From Lactobacillus rodentium (GTDB lineage Bacteria > Bacillota > Bacilli > Lactobacillales > Lactobacillaceae), in contig NZ_BFBY01000012.1 in assembly GCF_003423665.1 (NCBI RefSeq), positions 1 through 40,780 of the forward strand: 40,780 bases of DNA, in the 5' to 3' direction. Under the pieces are notes generated by a model, which was not told the DNA's origin, did not search any database, and worked only from the letters and a program-made list of their open reading frames with translations. The position numbers were made by a program, and so were the translations under genes. Below, in pieces: positions 32,015 through 40,780 of the stretch. Numbering within the stretch: position 1 is the stretch's first letter; the number at the start of each line of letters is the position of its first letter.

Positions 32015-34060
32015 ATGATTAGACGACAAAAAGATAAGAAATTTGAACTTGTCTCTAAATATAAGCCAGCTGGAGATCAAGCTCAAGCAATCGATAAACT
32101 TACTACTGGTTTTCAAAATGGTAAAAAAGAACAAATCTTACAAGGTGCTACTGGAACTGGTAAAACTTTTACCATGGCAAATGTAATTGCGAACTTAAAT
32201 AAACCTACTTTAGTTCTTTCACATAACAAGACTTTAGTTGGCCAATTATATAGCGAATTCAAAGAATTTTTTTCCCATAATGCAGTAGAGTACTTTGTTT
32301 CTTACTATGATTATTATCAACCAGAGGCTTATGTACCTAGTTCTGATACTTATATTGAAAAAGATTCTTCAATTAATGATGAAATTGATCAATTAAGACA
32401 TGCAGCTACTTCCGCTTTAATGGAACGTAATGATACGATTGTGGTAGCTTCAGTATCAAGTATCTTTGGTTTGGGTGATCCACGAGAATACGCAAGAAGT
32501 GTGATTTCACTACGTGAAGGTCAAGAATATGGGCGTGATACCTTATTGCGTGATTTAGTAAATATTCAATATGATCGTAATGATATTGATTTTCAACGTG
32601 GACGCTTCAGAGTAAGGGGAGATGTAGTTGAAATTTTCCCAGCTGGTAACTCAGAACATGCTTATCGAGTAGAGTTTTTTGGGGATGAAATTGATCGGAT
32701 CGTCGAAGTTGATTCTTTAACTGGTGAAATAATTGGTGAAAGAGAACAAGTGTCACTCTTCCCAGCTACTCACTTTATGACTAATGAAGAAAATATGGCT
32801 CGAGCACTCGGCTCTATAAAAGATGAATTAGATCTTCAAGTGAAGAAATTCGAAGGAGAAGGCAAACTTCTAGAAGCGCAACGTATTAAGCAAAGAACCA
32901 CCTATGATATGGAAATGATGAGTGAAGTGGGATACACAAATGGTATTGAAAATTACTCACGTCACATGGATGGCCGTAAACCAGGACAACCACCTTATAC
33001 TTTACTTGATTTCTTTCCAGATGATTTTTTAATTTTAATTGATGAATCACATGCAACAATGCCGGAATTAAAGGCTATGTATAATGGTGATCGCAAACGT
33101 AAAGAAACCTTAATTGATTATGGGTTTAGATTACCATCAGCACTAGATAACCGTCCCTTAAAGCTAGAAGAATTTGAAAAACATGTTAATCAAATAATGT
33201 ATGTTTCTGCTACTCCAGGTGATTACGAACTCAATCGGACTGATAGTGTAGTAGAACAAATTATTCGACCAACAGGATTATTAGATCCAAAGATTCAAGT
33301 ACGACCAATTAATGGTCAAATTGATGATTTAGTTGGAGAAATTAATAAACGAATTCAAAAAAATGAGCGTGTTTTCGTAACTACTTTAACTAAAAAAATG
33401 TCAGAAGATTTAACTGACTATTTAAAAGATTTAGGCATTAAAGTTCGTTATCTTCACTCTGATATCAAAACATTAGAGAGATTACAAATAATTAGAGATT
33501 TGCGTTTAGGAAAATTTGACGTTTTAGTTGGAATTAATCTTTTAAGAGAAGGAATTGATGTTCCAGAGGTATCTTTAGTAGCTATTCTAGATGCTGATAA
33601 AGAGGGCTTTTTACGTTCAACCAGACCATTAATTCAGATTACTGGTCGAGCAGCTCGTAATGCACATGGAGAGGTAATTATGTATGCTGATACAATTACT
33701 GATTCAATGCGAGTTGCAATTGATGAAACAAATCGTCGTCGTCAACTGCAAGAACAATTTAATAAAGAACATGGAATTACTCCAAAAACAATTGTTAAAC
33801 CAATCAGGGATGTAATCTCTGCTACTAAAGCAGTTGATGATAATGAAGAACAAACCGAGAGCTTTAGTGACCTCAATTTTGATGAATTAACAGTTAAACA
33901 AAAGAAGGCAATGATTAAAACCTTAACTGATCAAATGCAAACCGCTGCGAAGAAGCTTGATTTTGAAGAAGCAGCTAATTTACGTGATGCAATTCAAGAT
34001 TTACAAAATCAAGTTCATACTAAGAAAACTAAAAAGGGAGGTAGTTTAAGTGGCAAATGA
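32015..34060 (+). CDS. uvrB: Excinuclease ABC subunit UvrB
   Basis: UvrB verifies the lesion and holds UvrC for incision in nucleotide excision repair. The 681 residues show Walker A GATGTGKT near residue 43, the beta-hairpin [20 protein letters not shown] near 95 that is inserted between DNA strands, the helicase motif [17 protein letters not shown] near 331, [17 protein letters not shown] and ITGRAARN, and a C-terminal UVR motif (about 628-663, [15 protein letters not shown]) for UvrC contact. The ribosome site GGAGG is three bases after a terminator. It overlaps uvrA by 11 bases, so the pair is co-expressed. Confidence 0.97.
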   Translation: MIRRQKDKKFELVSKYKPAGDQAQAIDKLTTGFQNGKKEQILQGATGTGKTFTMANVIANLNKPTLVLSHNKTLVGQLYSEFKEFFSHNAVEYFVSYYDYYQPEAYVPSSDTYIEKDSSINDEIDQLRHAATSALMERNDTIVVASVSSIFGLGDPREYARSVISLREGQEYGRDTLLRDLVNIQYDRNDIDFQRGRFRVRGDVVEIFPAGNSEHAYRVEFFGDEIDRIVEVDSLTGEIIGEREQVSLFPATHFMTNEENMARALGSIKDELDLQVKKFEGEGKLLEAQRIKQRTTYDMEMMSEVGYTNGIENYSRHMDGRKPGQPPYTLLDFFPDDFLILIDESHATMPELKAMYNGDRKRKETLIDYGFRLPSALDNRPLKLEEFEKHVNQIMYVSATPGDYELNRTDSVVEQIIRPTGLLDPKIQVRPINGQIDDLVGEINKRIQKNERVFVTTLTKKMSEDLTDYLKDLGIKVRYLHSDIKTLERLQIIRDLRLGKFDVLVGINLLREGIDVPEVSLVAILDADKEGFLRSTRPLIQITGRAARNAHGEVIMYADTITDSMRVAIDETNRRRQLQEQFNKEHGITPKTIVKPIRDVISATKAVDDNEEQTESFSDLNFDELTVKQKKAMIKTLTDQMQTAAKKLDFEEAANLRDAIQDLQNQVHTKKTKKGGSLSGK

Positions 34061-36893
34061 TAAAATTGTTGTTCATGGTGCACGTGAACATAATTTAAAA
34101 GATATTAATGTGACTATTCCAAAAGATAAATTGGTGGTTATTACTGGTTTATCTGGATCAGGAAAGAGTTCGCTTGCTTTTGATACTTTGTATGCAGAAG
34201 GTAGAAGACGTTATGTTGAGTCCCTATCTAGTTATGCACGTCAGTTTCTAGGCCAAATGGATAAGGCGGATGTAGATTCTATTGATGGTTTAAACCCAGC
34301 AATTTCAATTGATCAGAAAACTACCTCTCATAATCCTCGTTCTACTGTTGGAACAGTAACAGAAATTAATGATTATTTACGTTTACTTTGGGCACGTGTT
34401 GGACACCCAATTTGTCCTAACGATGGTACTTTGATTGAGAGTCAAACTGTTGATCAAATGGCTGATCGCATTATGGCCCTACCAGAAAGAACAAAGATTC
34501 AAATTTTATCACCTATAATACGAGATAAAAAAGGTGAACATAAAGAAGTTTTTAAGCGAATTCAGAGAGCAGGATATGTACGTGTAATTGTTGATGGAGA
34601 AATGCATGATATCAGTGAAGATTTTGAATTAGAAAAAAATAAACGCCATTCTATTGATATCGTAGTAGACCGATTAATTGTAAAAGATAGTATTCGCAGT
34701 CGTCTTTTTGATTCAATTGAAGCTGCTTTACGTTTATCAGATGGATATATGGATGTAGATGTAATTGACGGAGAAAAAATGAATTTCTCTGAAGAATATG
34801 CTTGTCCAGTTTGTGGTTTTACCGTTGGTGAATTAGAACCACGTTTATTTTCTTTTAATGCGCCTTTTGGAGCTTGTCCTGATTGTGATGGATTAGGAAT
34901 GAAACTAGCAGTAGATGAAGATTTAGTAGTTCCAGATAAAAATCTAACATTAGCCGAAGGCGCACTTGCTCCTTGGAAGAACTCAAAGTATTATACTCAA
35001 ATGCTAGAACAAGCTTGTGAAGCATTAAAAATTCCAATGGATAAGCCTTTTAAGAAGTTAACTAAACGTCAGCGTGAGCTTGTTCTTCATGGTTCTACTA
35101 AGAAGATAAAGTTTCATTTAAATGGTGATTTTGGCGTTAATGATACTACTCAAGCTTTTGAAGGAGTAATGAACAATGTTGATCGTCGTTACCATCATCC
35201 AATGTCCAGCTTTATGAGAGATTCAATGAGTAAGTATTTAACTGAACTTACTTGTACAACTTGCAAAGGCAAAAGATTAAATGAGAAGGCATTGGCAGTG
35301 AAGGTTAATGGTACAGATATTGCGGCAGCATCTGATCTCCCAATTGAAAAAGAAATCGAATTCTTTAAAAATGTTGATTTAAGTGAACAAGAAGCAGTCA
35401 TTGCTAAACCAATTCTTAAAGAAGTAGAAGATCGCTTAACTTTCTTAAGTAATGTGGGATTAGACTACCTAACTTTATCTCGTTCTGCAGGTACTTTATC
35501 AGGTGGGGAAGCACAACGGATTCGTTTGGCTACTCAAATTGGGTCAAATTTATCTGGAGTTATGTATATTCTTGATGAACCTTCAATTGGTCTTCACCAA
35601 CGTGATAATGATCGTTTAATTTCTTCTTTAAAGAAAATGAGAGATTTGGGTAATTCATTAATTGTGGTTGAACATGATGATGAAACAATGCGCCAAGCTG
35701 ATTATGTCCTAGACATTGGTCCAGGAGCAGGAGTTTATGGTGGAAAAGTAATGGCTGCTGGAACACCAGAAGAAATTATGAAAAATCCTAACTCATTAAC
35801 TGGACAGTATCTTTCAGGCAAAAAATTTATTCCCGTACCATTAGAACGAAGAAAAGGTTCTGGTAAGAAAATTAGTGTTAAAGGTGCTGCTGAAAATAAT
35901 TTAAAAGATATTAATGTAGATTTCCCTTTAGGTAAATTTACTGTAGTAACTGGTGTATCAGGATCAGGAAAATCTACTTTAGTAAATATGATTTTAAAGC
36001 GAGCTTTAGCACAGAAATTAAATAATAATTCAGCTAAGCCTGGTAAATATAAATCAATTACAGGATATAAAAATATCGAAAAAATTATTGATATTGACCA
36101 AAGTCCAATTGGTAGAACACCAAGATCAAATCCAGCTACATACACTTCTGTCTTTGATGATATTCGCACGCTTTTTGCACAAACAAATGAGGCAAAAATG
36201 CGTGGTTATACTAAAGCTAGATTCTCATTTAATGTTAAAGGTGGACGTTGTGAGGCATGTCATGGGGATGGAATCATTAAGATTGAAATGAACTTTTTAC
36301 CTGATGTCTATGTCCCATGTGAAGTTTGTCATGGTAATAGATATAATTCTGAAACCTTAGAAGTGACTTATCGAGGTAAAAATATTGCCCAAGTTTTAGA
36401 TATGACAATTAATGAAGCTACTGAATTTTTTGAAAATATTCCTAAGATTCATCGTAAATTACAAACTATTGTTGATGTAGGATTGGGTTATGTAAAATTA
36501 GGTCAATCAGCTACAACCTTGTCTGGTGGTGAAGCTCAGAGAATGAAACTAGCTTCAGAATTGCAAAAATTATCAACTGGAAAGAATTTCTATATTCTTG
36601 ATGAGCCAACAACAGGATTACATACTGATGATATCAAGCGCTTACTTGAAGTACTTCAACGTTTAGTAGATGATGGCAATACAGTACTTGTAATTGAACA
36701 TAATCTTGATGTTATTAAGAATGCTGATTGGTTAATTGACTTAGGTCCTGAAGGAGGAGAAGGTGGCGGTCAAATTGTTGCTACTGGTACTCCAGAAGAG
36801 GTGGCACAGGTTAAGGAAAGTTATACAGGACAGTATCTAAAACCAGTTTTGGAAAGAGATACTATATTAACTAATAACGCTTGCAAAAAATAA
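34050..36893 (+). CDS. uvrA: Excinuclease ABC subunit UvrA (GTG start)
   Basis: UvrA is the damage-sensing ATPase that loads UvrB. The 947 residues contain two ABC modules: Walker [13 protein letters not shown] near residue 32 and [12 protein letters not shown] near 635, signature motifs [12 protein letters not shown] and [12 protein letters not shown], and Walker B segments [11 protein letters not shown] and [11 protein letters not shown]. Two zinc modules are complete: CPVC with CPDC near 252-280 and CEAC with CEVC near 734-760. The start is GTG at 34050, supported by GGGAGG upstream and by the expected N terminus [18 protein letters not shown]. It is translationally coupled to uvrB and under the same LexA-like box. 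Confidence 0.97.
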   Translation: MANDKIVVHGAREHNLKDINVTIPKDKLVVITGLSGSGKSSLAFDTLYAEGRRRYVESLSSYARQFLGQMDKADVDSIDGLNPAISIDQKTTSHNPRSTVGTVTEINDYLRLLWARVGHPICPNDGTLIESQTVDQMADRIMALPERTKIQILSPIIRDKKGEHKEVFKRIQRAGYVRVIVDGEMHDISEDFELEKNKRHSIDIVVDRLIVKDSIRSRLFDSIEAALRLSDGYMDVDVIDGEKMNFSEEYACPVCGFTVGELEPRLFSFNAPFGACPDCDGLGMKLAVDEDLVVPDKNLTLAEGALAPWKNSKYYTQMLEQACEALKIPMDKPFKKLTKRQRELVLHGSTKKIKFHLNGDFGVNDTTQAFEGVMNNVDRRYHHPMSSFMRDSMSKYLTELTCTTCKGKRLNEKALAVKVNGTDIAAASDLPIEKEIEFFKNVDLSEQEAVIAKPILKEVEDRLTFLSNVGLDYLTLSRSAGTLSGGEAQRIRLATQIGSNLSGVMYILDEPSIGLHQRDNDRLISSLKKMRDLGNSLIVVEHDDETMRQADYVLDIGPGAGVYGGKVMAAGTPEEIMKNPNSLTGQYLSGKKFIPVPLERRKGSGKKISVKGAAENNLKDINVDFPLGKFTVVTGVSGSGKSTLVNMILKRALAQKLNNNSAKPGKYKSITGYKNIEKIIDIDQSPIGRTPRSNPATYTSVFDDIRTLFAQTNEAKMRGYTKARFSFNVKGGRCEACHGDGIIKIEMNFLPDVYVPCEVCHGNRYNSETLEVTYRGKNIAQVLDMTINEATEFFENIPKIHRKLQTIVDVGLGYVKLGQSATTLSGGEAQRMKLASELQKLSTGKNFYILDEPTTGLHTDDIKRLLEVLQRLVDDGNTVLVIEHNLDVIKNADWLIDLGPEGGEGGGQIVATGTPEEVAQVKESYTGQYLKPVLERDTILTNNACKK

Positions 36894-36934
36894 CGGTCTT
36901 CTAGTAGAATTGTCTACGAGGAGGAAATACAATT

Positions 36935-37477
36935 ATGAATAATTTTTCTAGTTCTGATGAACATCGTGGTTTTGACTGGGGTGCATTCATCGGAGGGGTT
37001 TTATTAATTATTGCAGGTTTTATTGTTATGGCTTACCCAGACCGTAGTTTTAGAACTTTTGTTTACTTATTTGGTATTATCTCAATTTTACAAGGTATCT
37101 TATGGATTTATGCTTATGCAAAATTTAGAGATGTTTTTAGTATGAGTTGGGTAACCATTCTTTCAGCCATTATAGATATTATTATTGGTATCTTATTCTT
37201 GTGCTCGAACTTGATTGGTGGCTTAACCTTAGCTATTCTATTTGCCATTTGGTTCTTAGCTGATTCAATTATTGGAATAATTTTCTCAGTTCACCTTAGA
37301 GCATTTTCAACTGGATACTTTATTTTTAGTTTGATTTTAAGTATCATCAGTTTAATTATTGCTATTGTTTTACTATTTAATCCAATGTTAGCTGCTTTAA
37401 CTATGGTATACTTAGTTGCTTTCTGGTTATTAGTATTTGGATTCAATGAACTTATGGTTTCTTGGATGCACCGTTAA
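36935..37477 (+). CDS. DUF308/HdeD family membrane protein
   Basis: The 180-residue protein is hydrophobic with about six membrane helices (near 16-36, 42-62, 72-92, 96-116, 128-148 and 152-172). It matches the HdeD/DUF308 family in layout. The E. coli HdeD protein is linked to acid resistance at high cell density, but the family function in lactobacilli is not known. The N terminus is short and polar (SSSDEHRGFDWGAF) and faces probably inward. GAGGAGG precedes the ATG. It lies 41 bases after uvrA without a visible terminator, so it may be read through from uvrBA, and it is closed by a strong terminator. Confidence 0.8.
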   Translation: MNNFSSSDEHRGFDWGAFIGGVLLIIAGFIVMAYPDRSFRTFVYLFGIISILQGILWIYAYAKFRDVFSMSWVTILSAIIDIIIGILFLCSNLIGGLTLAILFAIWFLADSIIGIIFSVHLRAFSTGYFIFSLILSIISLIIAIVLLFNPMLAALTMVYLVAFWLLVFGFNELMVSWMHR

Positions 37478-37487
37478 TAAAACGATT

Positions 37488-37531
37488 AAAGCTTTAAATT
37501 ATGGAATTTACCGTAATTTAAAGCTTTTTTT
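37488..37531 (+). terminator. Terminator after the DUF308 gene
   Basis: AAAGCTTTAAATTATGG (37488-37504) pairs with CCGTAATTTAAAGCTTT (37511-37527), 17 pairs with one G-U, six-base loop, then T. Confidence 0.9.
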
Positions 37532-37563
37532 ATTATCTCTAAGTAAAAATGAAACGCCCGGTA

Positions 37564-37572
37564 TGTTATAAT
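37564..37572 (+). promoter_or_regulatory. Predicted extended -10 promoter of rapZ-yvcK-whiA
   Basis: TGTTATAAT is a full extended -10 (TGn plus consensus TATAAT). No -35 is visible. Transcription would start near 37579, just ahead of the AAGGAGG of rapZ. Confidence 0.6.
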
Positions 37573-37594
37573 TCCTTCATAAGGAGGCATCAAA

Positions 37595-38479
37595 ATGGCT
37601 GATAAAAAGAAACAGTTATTAATTGTGACTGGTATGAGTGGAGCAGGTAAAACGGTTGCCATTAAAGCTTTAGAAGATATGGGATATTTTGTAGTAGATA
37701 ATTTACCACCCGAATTATTAGGAAGCTTCTGGGATTTAATTAATAGCTCTGATGATTTTAGTAAAGTTGCAGTAGTAATTGATTTAAGAGTACGCAGCTT
37801 TTACAAGGATTTAGTAGATGAAATTAATTCACTTGAAGATAGTCAAAATGTCCAATCAACTTTGGTATTTTTAGATGCCTCAGATGATGTTTTAGTATCG
37901 CGATATAAGGAGACTCGTCGGCTTCCGCCTTTAGCACAAAAAGGTAGATTACTAGATGGGATTCAAAAGGAAAGAGAAGTATTAAATCGAGTAAAAAATG
38001 TCTCAAACTATATTATTGATACCTCTAATCTTTCAAAAAAAGAATTAAAAGAAAAATTAGTAAAAACATTTAGTGATAGTGAAACTCATACCTTCTCAAT
38101 TGAAGTAATGAGTTTTGGCTTTAAGTATGGCATTCCCATTGATGCCGATATAGTGATGGATGTCAGATTTTTACCAAATCCTTTTTATATTCCCCAATTA
38201 AAACCTTTTACTGGGTTAGATCGAAGAGTATTTGAATATGTGATGGAAAAAAAGGAGACTCAAGAATTTTATCAAAAATTCTTAGAAATGCTTGAAACGG
38301 CTATTCCTGGTTATATTGAAGAAGGAAAAGAAAAATTAACAATTGCAATTGGTTGTACTGGTGGTCAACATCGCAGTGTATCAATTGCTCGTCAACTTGC
38401 GATTGATTTAGCCAAAAAGTACCCTGACCATCCTGTAGATATTTCCCATCGAGAAATTAGTCGTTATATTAAAAAATAA
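37595..38479 (+). CDS. rapZ: RNase adapter/nucleotide-binding protein RapZ (YvcJ)
   Basis: RapZ-family proteins bind nucleotides; in E. coli RapZ guides RNase E to the small RNA GlmZ and so senses glucosamine 6-phosphate, and B. subtilis YvcJ affects competence. The 294 residues include Walker A GMSGAGKT at 13-20 followed by [16 protein letters not shown] Walker B-like VVIDLRVR lies near 62, and the C-terminal domain holds [19 protein letters not shown] in two parts and [10 protein letters not shown] near 252. Firmicutes lack GlmY/GlmZ, so the adapter role is not transferable. AAGGAGG precedes the ATG. It heads the conserved rapZ-yvcK-whiA operon. Confidence 0.93.
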   Translation: MADKKKQLLIVTGMSGAGKTVAIKALEDMGYFVVDNLPPELLGSFWDLINSSDDFSKVAVVIDLRVRSFYKDLVDEINSLEDSQNVQSTLVFLDASDDVLVSRYKETRRLPPLAQKGRLLDGIQKEREVLNRVKNVSNYIIDTSNLSKKELKEKLVKTFSDSETHTFSIEVMSFGFKYGIPIDADIVMDVRFLPNPFYIPQLKPFTGLDRRVFEYVMEKKETQEFYQKFLEMLETAIPGYIEEGKEKLTIAIGCTGGQHRSVSIARQLAIDLAKKYPDHPVDISHREISRYIKK

Positions 38480-38490
38480 AGGAGAATTTT

Positions 38491-39525
38491 ATGACATATG
38501 GTGAAAATAGAATTGTCCGTGTCATAAAAGGACGACGGCCAAAAATTGTAGTTATTGGTGGAGGAACAGGCTTACCAGTAATTTTAAATGCGTTAAAGGA
38601 ACAAAATGCTGATATTACAGCTATTGTTACTGTTGCAGATGATGGCGGATCTTCCGGAGCAATTCGTAATTATATTAATGTAGTTCCTCCTGGAGATATT
38701 CGGAATGTTTTAGTATCTTTGTCCGATATTCCAGAAAAGGAAAAAGAAATTTTTCAATATCGTTTTAATTCATCAGATTCCTTTTTTGCTGGTCATGCGA
38801 TCGGCAATTTGATTATTGCTGCGCTAAATGAAATGCAAGGTAATATTTTTGATGCAGTGCAATCCTTATCTAAGATGATGCACGTTGACGGTAGAATTTT
38901 TCCAGCTTCAAATGAGCCGTTGACTTTAAATGCAGAGTTTGTTGATGGTACTACTGAAGCTGGTGAAACTGAAATTACCGCTCAAGATAAACAAATCAAA
39001 AGAATCTGGGTTACTAATACTAACTCAAGTACTCAACCAGAGGCGGTTTTACCAGTCTTGGCTGCGATTATGCAAGCTGATGCAGTAGTCTTGGGACCAG
39101 GTAGTTTGTTCACTTCAATATTACCTAATTTAGTAATTCATAATTTAGGCGAGGCTGTACGACAAACAAAGGCTGAAGTGATTTATATTTGTAATATTAT
39201 GACTCAAAAGGGCGAAACTGATCACTTTAGTGTAGCGGATCATGTCCAAGTTATTAATGATCATTTAGGTGGAAATTATATCGATACTGTCCTTGTGAAT
39301 GGGGCAAAAATTGACATGACGAAGTTTAATCCTGCTGACTATGATGAGTATTTAGAGCCGGTAAGAAATGATTTTGAAGGGTTGCGGAAACAGGGATGTC
39401 GAGTGATTACAGCCGACTTTATTGATCAACATAGTGGGTTAGTATTTCATGATGGGAAAAAAGTTGTCGATGAAATACTAAATATCGCATTTGATGCTTA
39501 TTGTCGTCGAAAACAGGAGGAATAA
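38491..39525 (+). CDS. yvcK: Gluconeogenesis factor YvcK family protein
   Basis: YvcK binds UDP-sugars and is required in B. subtilis for growth on gluconeogenic carbon sources and for correct placement of the wall synthase PBP1. The 344 residues show the N-terminal phosphate-binding [13 protein letters not shown] near residue 20, [13 protein letters not shown] near 48, [14 protein letters not shown] near 68 and [15 protein letters not shown] near 205, all typical of the CofD-like superfamily (2-phospho-L-lactate transferase fold). Ribosome site AAAGGAGA lies before the ATG. Its TAA overlaps the ATG of whiA by one base, so translation is coupled. Confidence 0.93.
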   Translation: MTYGENRIVRVIKGRRPKIVVIGGGTGLPVILNALKEQNADITAIVTVADDGGSSGAIRNYINVVPPGDIRNVLVSLSDIPEKEKEIFQYRFNSSDSFFAGHAIGNLIIAALNEMQGNIFDAVQSLSKMMHVDGRIFPASNEPLTLNAEFVDGTTEAGETEITAQDKQIKRIWVTNTNSSTQPEAVLPVLAAIMQADAVVLGPGSLFTSILPNLVIHNLGEAVRQTKAEVIYICNIMTQKGETDHFSVADHVQVINDHLGGNYIDTVLVNGAKIDMTKFNPADYDEYLEPVRNDFEGLRKQGCRVITADFIDQHSGLVFHDGKKVVDEILNIAFDAYCRRKQEE

Positions 39526-40475
39526 TGAGTTCATATGCTAGCGATGTAAAAAAAGAATTAACTAGTTTACCAGTACATCCAGAACATGCAAAGGCGGAAT
39601 TAGCAGCATTTTTGCGGATGAATGGGAGTCTAAGTTTACATAATCATCAATTTAGTTTAGATATTGTTACTGAAAATCCTGCCATTGCGCGCAGGATCTT
39701 TTCATTAATAAAAACTGCTTATGGAATTGAACCGTTACTAATCGTTTCTAAAAAAATGAAATTAAAGAAAAATTATCAGTATTTAGTGCGGCTCCAGCAA
39801 AATGTAAATGAAATTTTAAGAGATTTAAGAATTATTGATGAAAAAATGGGCCTTGTTACGGGAATTCCAACATATATTATAAATTCTGAACAGAGAGCTA
39901 TGTCATATTTACGTGGAGCTTTTTTAGCAGGTGGAAGTGTAAATAATCCGGAAACAAGTCGTTACCATTTGGAAATTTACTCACTTTATGAAAATCATAA
40001 TCAAGATTTAACCAATTTGATGAATAAGTATTTCTTCTTAAATGCTAAAAAGACTAAGAGACGTAGTGGTTATATCGTATATTTAAAAGAAGCAGAAAAA
40101 ATTGGTGATTTTCTCCATGTTGTTGGAGCAGTAAATGCGATGTTGGCTTTTGAGGATTTACGAATTATGCGCGATATGCGTAATTCAGTGAACCGTTTGG
40201 TTAATTGTGATACGGCAAATTTAAAGAAAGTTGCGAAAGCAGCAGCCCAACAAGTAGAACAAATACAGTTAATTGATGAAAAAGTGGGTATTGATACTTT
40301 GCCAGAAAAGTTGGCAACTTTAGCCAGATTTAGATTGGAGCATGCGGAGTTATCTTTGAAGGAAGTTGCCGAACAATTGCCAGGAGGTCCTATTTCAAAA
40401 TCAGGTGTAAACCATCGTTTTCAAAAAATTAAAGAAATTGCGCTGAAATTAGAAAATGAAGCACTAGAAAAATAA
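39525..40475 (+). CDS. whiA: Sporulation/division regulator WhiA
   Basis: WhiA combines a degenerate LAGLIDADG homing-endonuclease domain with a C-terminal helix-turn-helix. In Streptomyces it activates sporulation division genes and in B. subtilis it affects division and chromosome segregation. The ATG at 39525 is used, with AGGAGGA six bases before and a one-base overlap with yvcK; longer readings would start within yvcK without support. The 316 residues include [15 protein letters not shown] near 18, the [16 protein letters not shown] core near 127 and the [27 protein letters not shown] near 275. A terminator follows. In related lactobacilli clpP tends to follow whiA; here a transposase fragment is found instead. 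Confidence 0.94.
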   Translation: MSSYASDVKKELTSLPVHPEHAKAELAAFLRMNGSLSLHNHQFSLDIVTENPAIARRIFSLIKTAYGIEPLLIVSKKMKLKKNYQYLVRLQQNVNEILRDLRIIDEKMGLVTGIPTYIINSEQRAMSYLRGAFLAGGSVNNPETSRYHLEIYSLYENHNQDLTNLMNKYFFLNAKKTKRRSGYIVYLKEAEKIGDFLHVVGAVNAMLAFEDLRIMRDMRNSVNRLVNCDTANLKKVAKAAAQQVEQIQLIDEKVGIDTLPEKLATLARFRLEHAELSLKEVAEQLPGGPISKSGVNHRFQKIKEIALKLENEALEK

Positions 40476-40508
40476 AAAAGAGGATTCGTTTTTACGAATC
40501 CTCTTTTC
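40476..40508 (+). terminator. Terminator after whiA
   Basis: AAAAGAGGATTCGT (40476-40489) and ACGAATCCTCTTTT (40494-40507) form a perfect 14-bp stem with loop TTTT directly after the whiA stop codon. The T tail is the end of the arm itself, and A-rich sequence on the other side lets it work from both directions. Confidence 0.88.
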
Positions 40509-40665
40509 TACGTAAAGTCAAGCACAATGCGATATTTGGCTTTGCTTTTTGTTTAAATTTAAGTTTAAGTATTTTGTAGTATCGATTTATTTTTATCATT
40601 AAGCATGACAAATAAGCCAAAATATATCTGATTTTTGGGCTTAGCGTTATAATGTACTTGATCAA
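40509..40665. other. Non-coding stretch between whiA and a partial transposase gene
   Basis: This 157-base AT-rich stretch has no plausible reading frame. It contains repeated TTTAA-type runs near 40554-40570 and a hairpin at 40613-40643. It should hold the junction between chromosome and the insertion element and the element's non-coding end, but I cannot place the boundary. Confidence 0.5.
40613..40643 (-). repeat. Hairpin downstream of the partial transposase gene
   Basis: TAAGCCAAAAT (40613-40623) pairs with ATTTTTGGGCTTA (40631-40643) with small bulges. It lies 23 bases after the transposase stop codon on the minus strand. It could end that transcript, although the following T run is poor, or be part of a structured end of the element. 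Confidence 0.4.
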
Positions 40666-40779
40666 TTAATTACGACTAAAGTCTTTTTGGTTATGTGTGG
40701 ATACGTTGTAATCATATATTTGATCATTGATAATCAAGGCATAAATAGTTCTGATTAGTTTATGTATTGAAGCAATAGC
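40666..40779 (-). CDS. Transposase C-terminal end, probably IS110 family (5' part outside window)
   Basis: Reading the minus strand from the window edge gives 37 residues and a TAA at 40666-40668. The segment HKLIRTIYALIINDQIYDY resembles the end of IS110/IS1111-type transposases, where a K-L-I-R-x-I-Y-x-L helix is followed by an acidic-aromatic (YDY/FDP) turn. IS110 enzymes are DEDD/serine recombinases guided by a structured RNA from a non-coding end of the element. Only the tail is visible, so family and integrity are uncertain. It is too short for ordinary gene finding. It could alternatively be the tail of an unrelated protein. Confidence 0.5.
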   Translation of the reverse strand, partial: AIASIHKLIRTIYALIINDQIYDYNVSTHNQKDFSRN

Positions 40780-40780
40780 T

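Noticed and set aside
34080-34110. Imperfect hairpin near the uvrA start (TGTTCA/TGAACA)
   Set aside because: Eight pairs at most and no T run; unlike the rluD and ymfF cases it does not look like a terminator.
36894-36934. Possible terminator between uvrA and the DUF308 gene
   Set aside because: GTAGA/TCTAC gives only a five-pair stem and no T run, so read-through from uvrBA is more likely.
1-40780. CRISPR arrays, tRNA or rRNA genes, phage genes, toxin-antitoxin pairs
   Set aside because: No regularly spaced repeats, no recognisable tRNA or rRNA sequence and no small paired genes were seen; the gaps between genes are short and filled by promoters and terminators.

Overview
The window looks like a chromosomal core segment of a low-GC (roughly one third G+C by eye) Lactobacillaceae genome, most like the Lactobacillus acidophilus/gasseri/johnsonii group. 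The evidence is the gene order (spxH, CYTH gene, relQ, nadK, rluD-type gene; ftsK, ymfF, ymfH, ymfI, rodZ, pgsA, recA, rny; comFA, comFC, hpf, secA, prfB; hprK, lgt, gpsA, trxB, pgm, uvrB, uvrA; rapZ, yvcK, whiA), the strong GGAGG ribosome binding sites and the AT-rich codon use. I count 35 complete protein genes and two partial transposase genes. There are no rRNA or tRNA genes, no CRISPR array and no intergenic gap above about 300 bases.

Layout. 1-260: the 3' end of an IS3-family insertion sequence. 274-4020: a divergent stress and nucleotide cluster, with spxH and a CYTH gene leftward and relQ-nadK-rluD rightward, each overlapping the next by one base. 4048-6407: a leftward lactonase gene and a rightward AI-2E-family exporter gene. 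6479-13157: one tight string, trmL, DUF1149 gene, ftsK, ymfF, ymfH, ymfI. 13211-14904: rodZ-pgsA. 15068-19138: recA, rny and tagO, each with its own promoter and terminator. 19166-22468: leftward yigZ, rightward comFA-comFC, then hpf. 22609-26167: secA and prfB, the latter with the classical +1 frameshift. 26217-30065: hprK-lgt-gpsA-trxB. 30192-36893: pgm, then uvrB-uvrA behind a LexA-type box. 36935-40475: a DUF308 membrane protein gene, then rapZ-yvcK-whiA. 40509-40780: non-coding DNA and the 3' end of a second transposase, probably IS110 family.

The genes serve envelope growth (tagO, pgsA, lgt, rodZ, yvcK), chromosome maintenance (ftsK, recA, uvrAB), RNA and translation (rny, rluD, trmL, prfB, hpf, the ymfFHI set tied to elongation factor P), secretion (secA), carbon and redox control (hprK, rapZ, trxB, spxH) and alarmone synthesis (relQ).

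I found no wholly new gene system. The most interesting signals are regulatory. Terminator-shaped hairpins with T tails sit inside the first 20 codons of rluD (3152-3182) and ymfF (10019-10044). Two others end only a few bases before the Shine-Dalgarno sequences of trmL and uvrB. A perfect 15-bp inverted repeat inside comFC (21397-21430) reads as a terminator on the antisense strand. LexA-like boxes lie before recA and uvrB, and a CcpA-type cre-like site overlaps the hpf promoter. Promoters, boxes and terminators were found by eye and are predictions.
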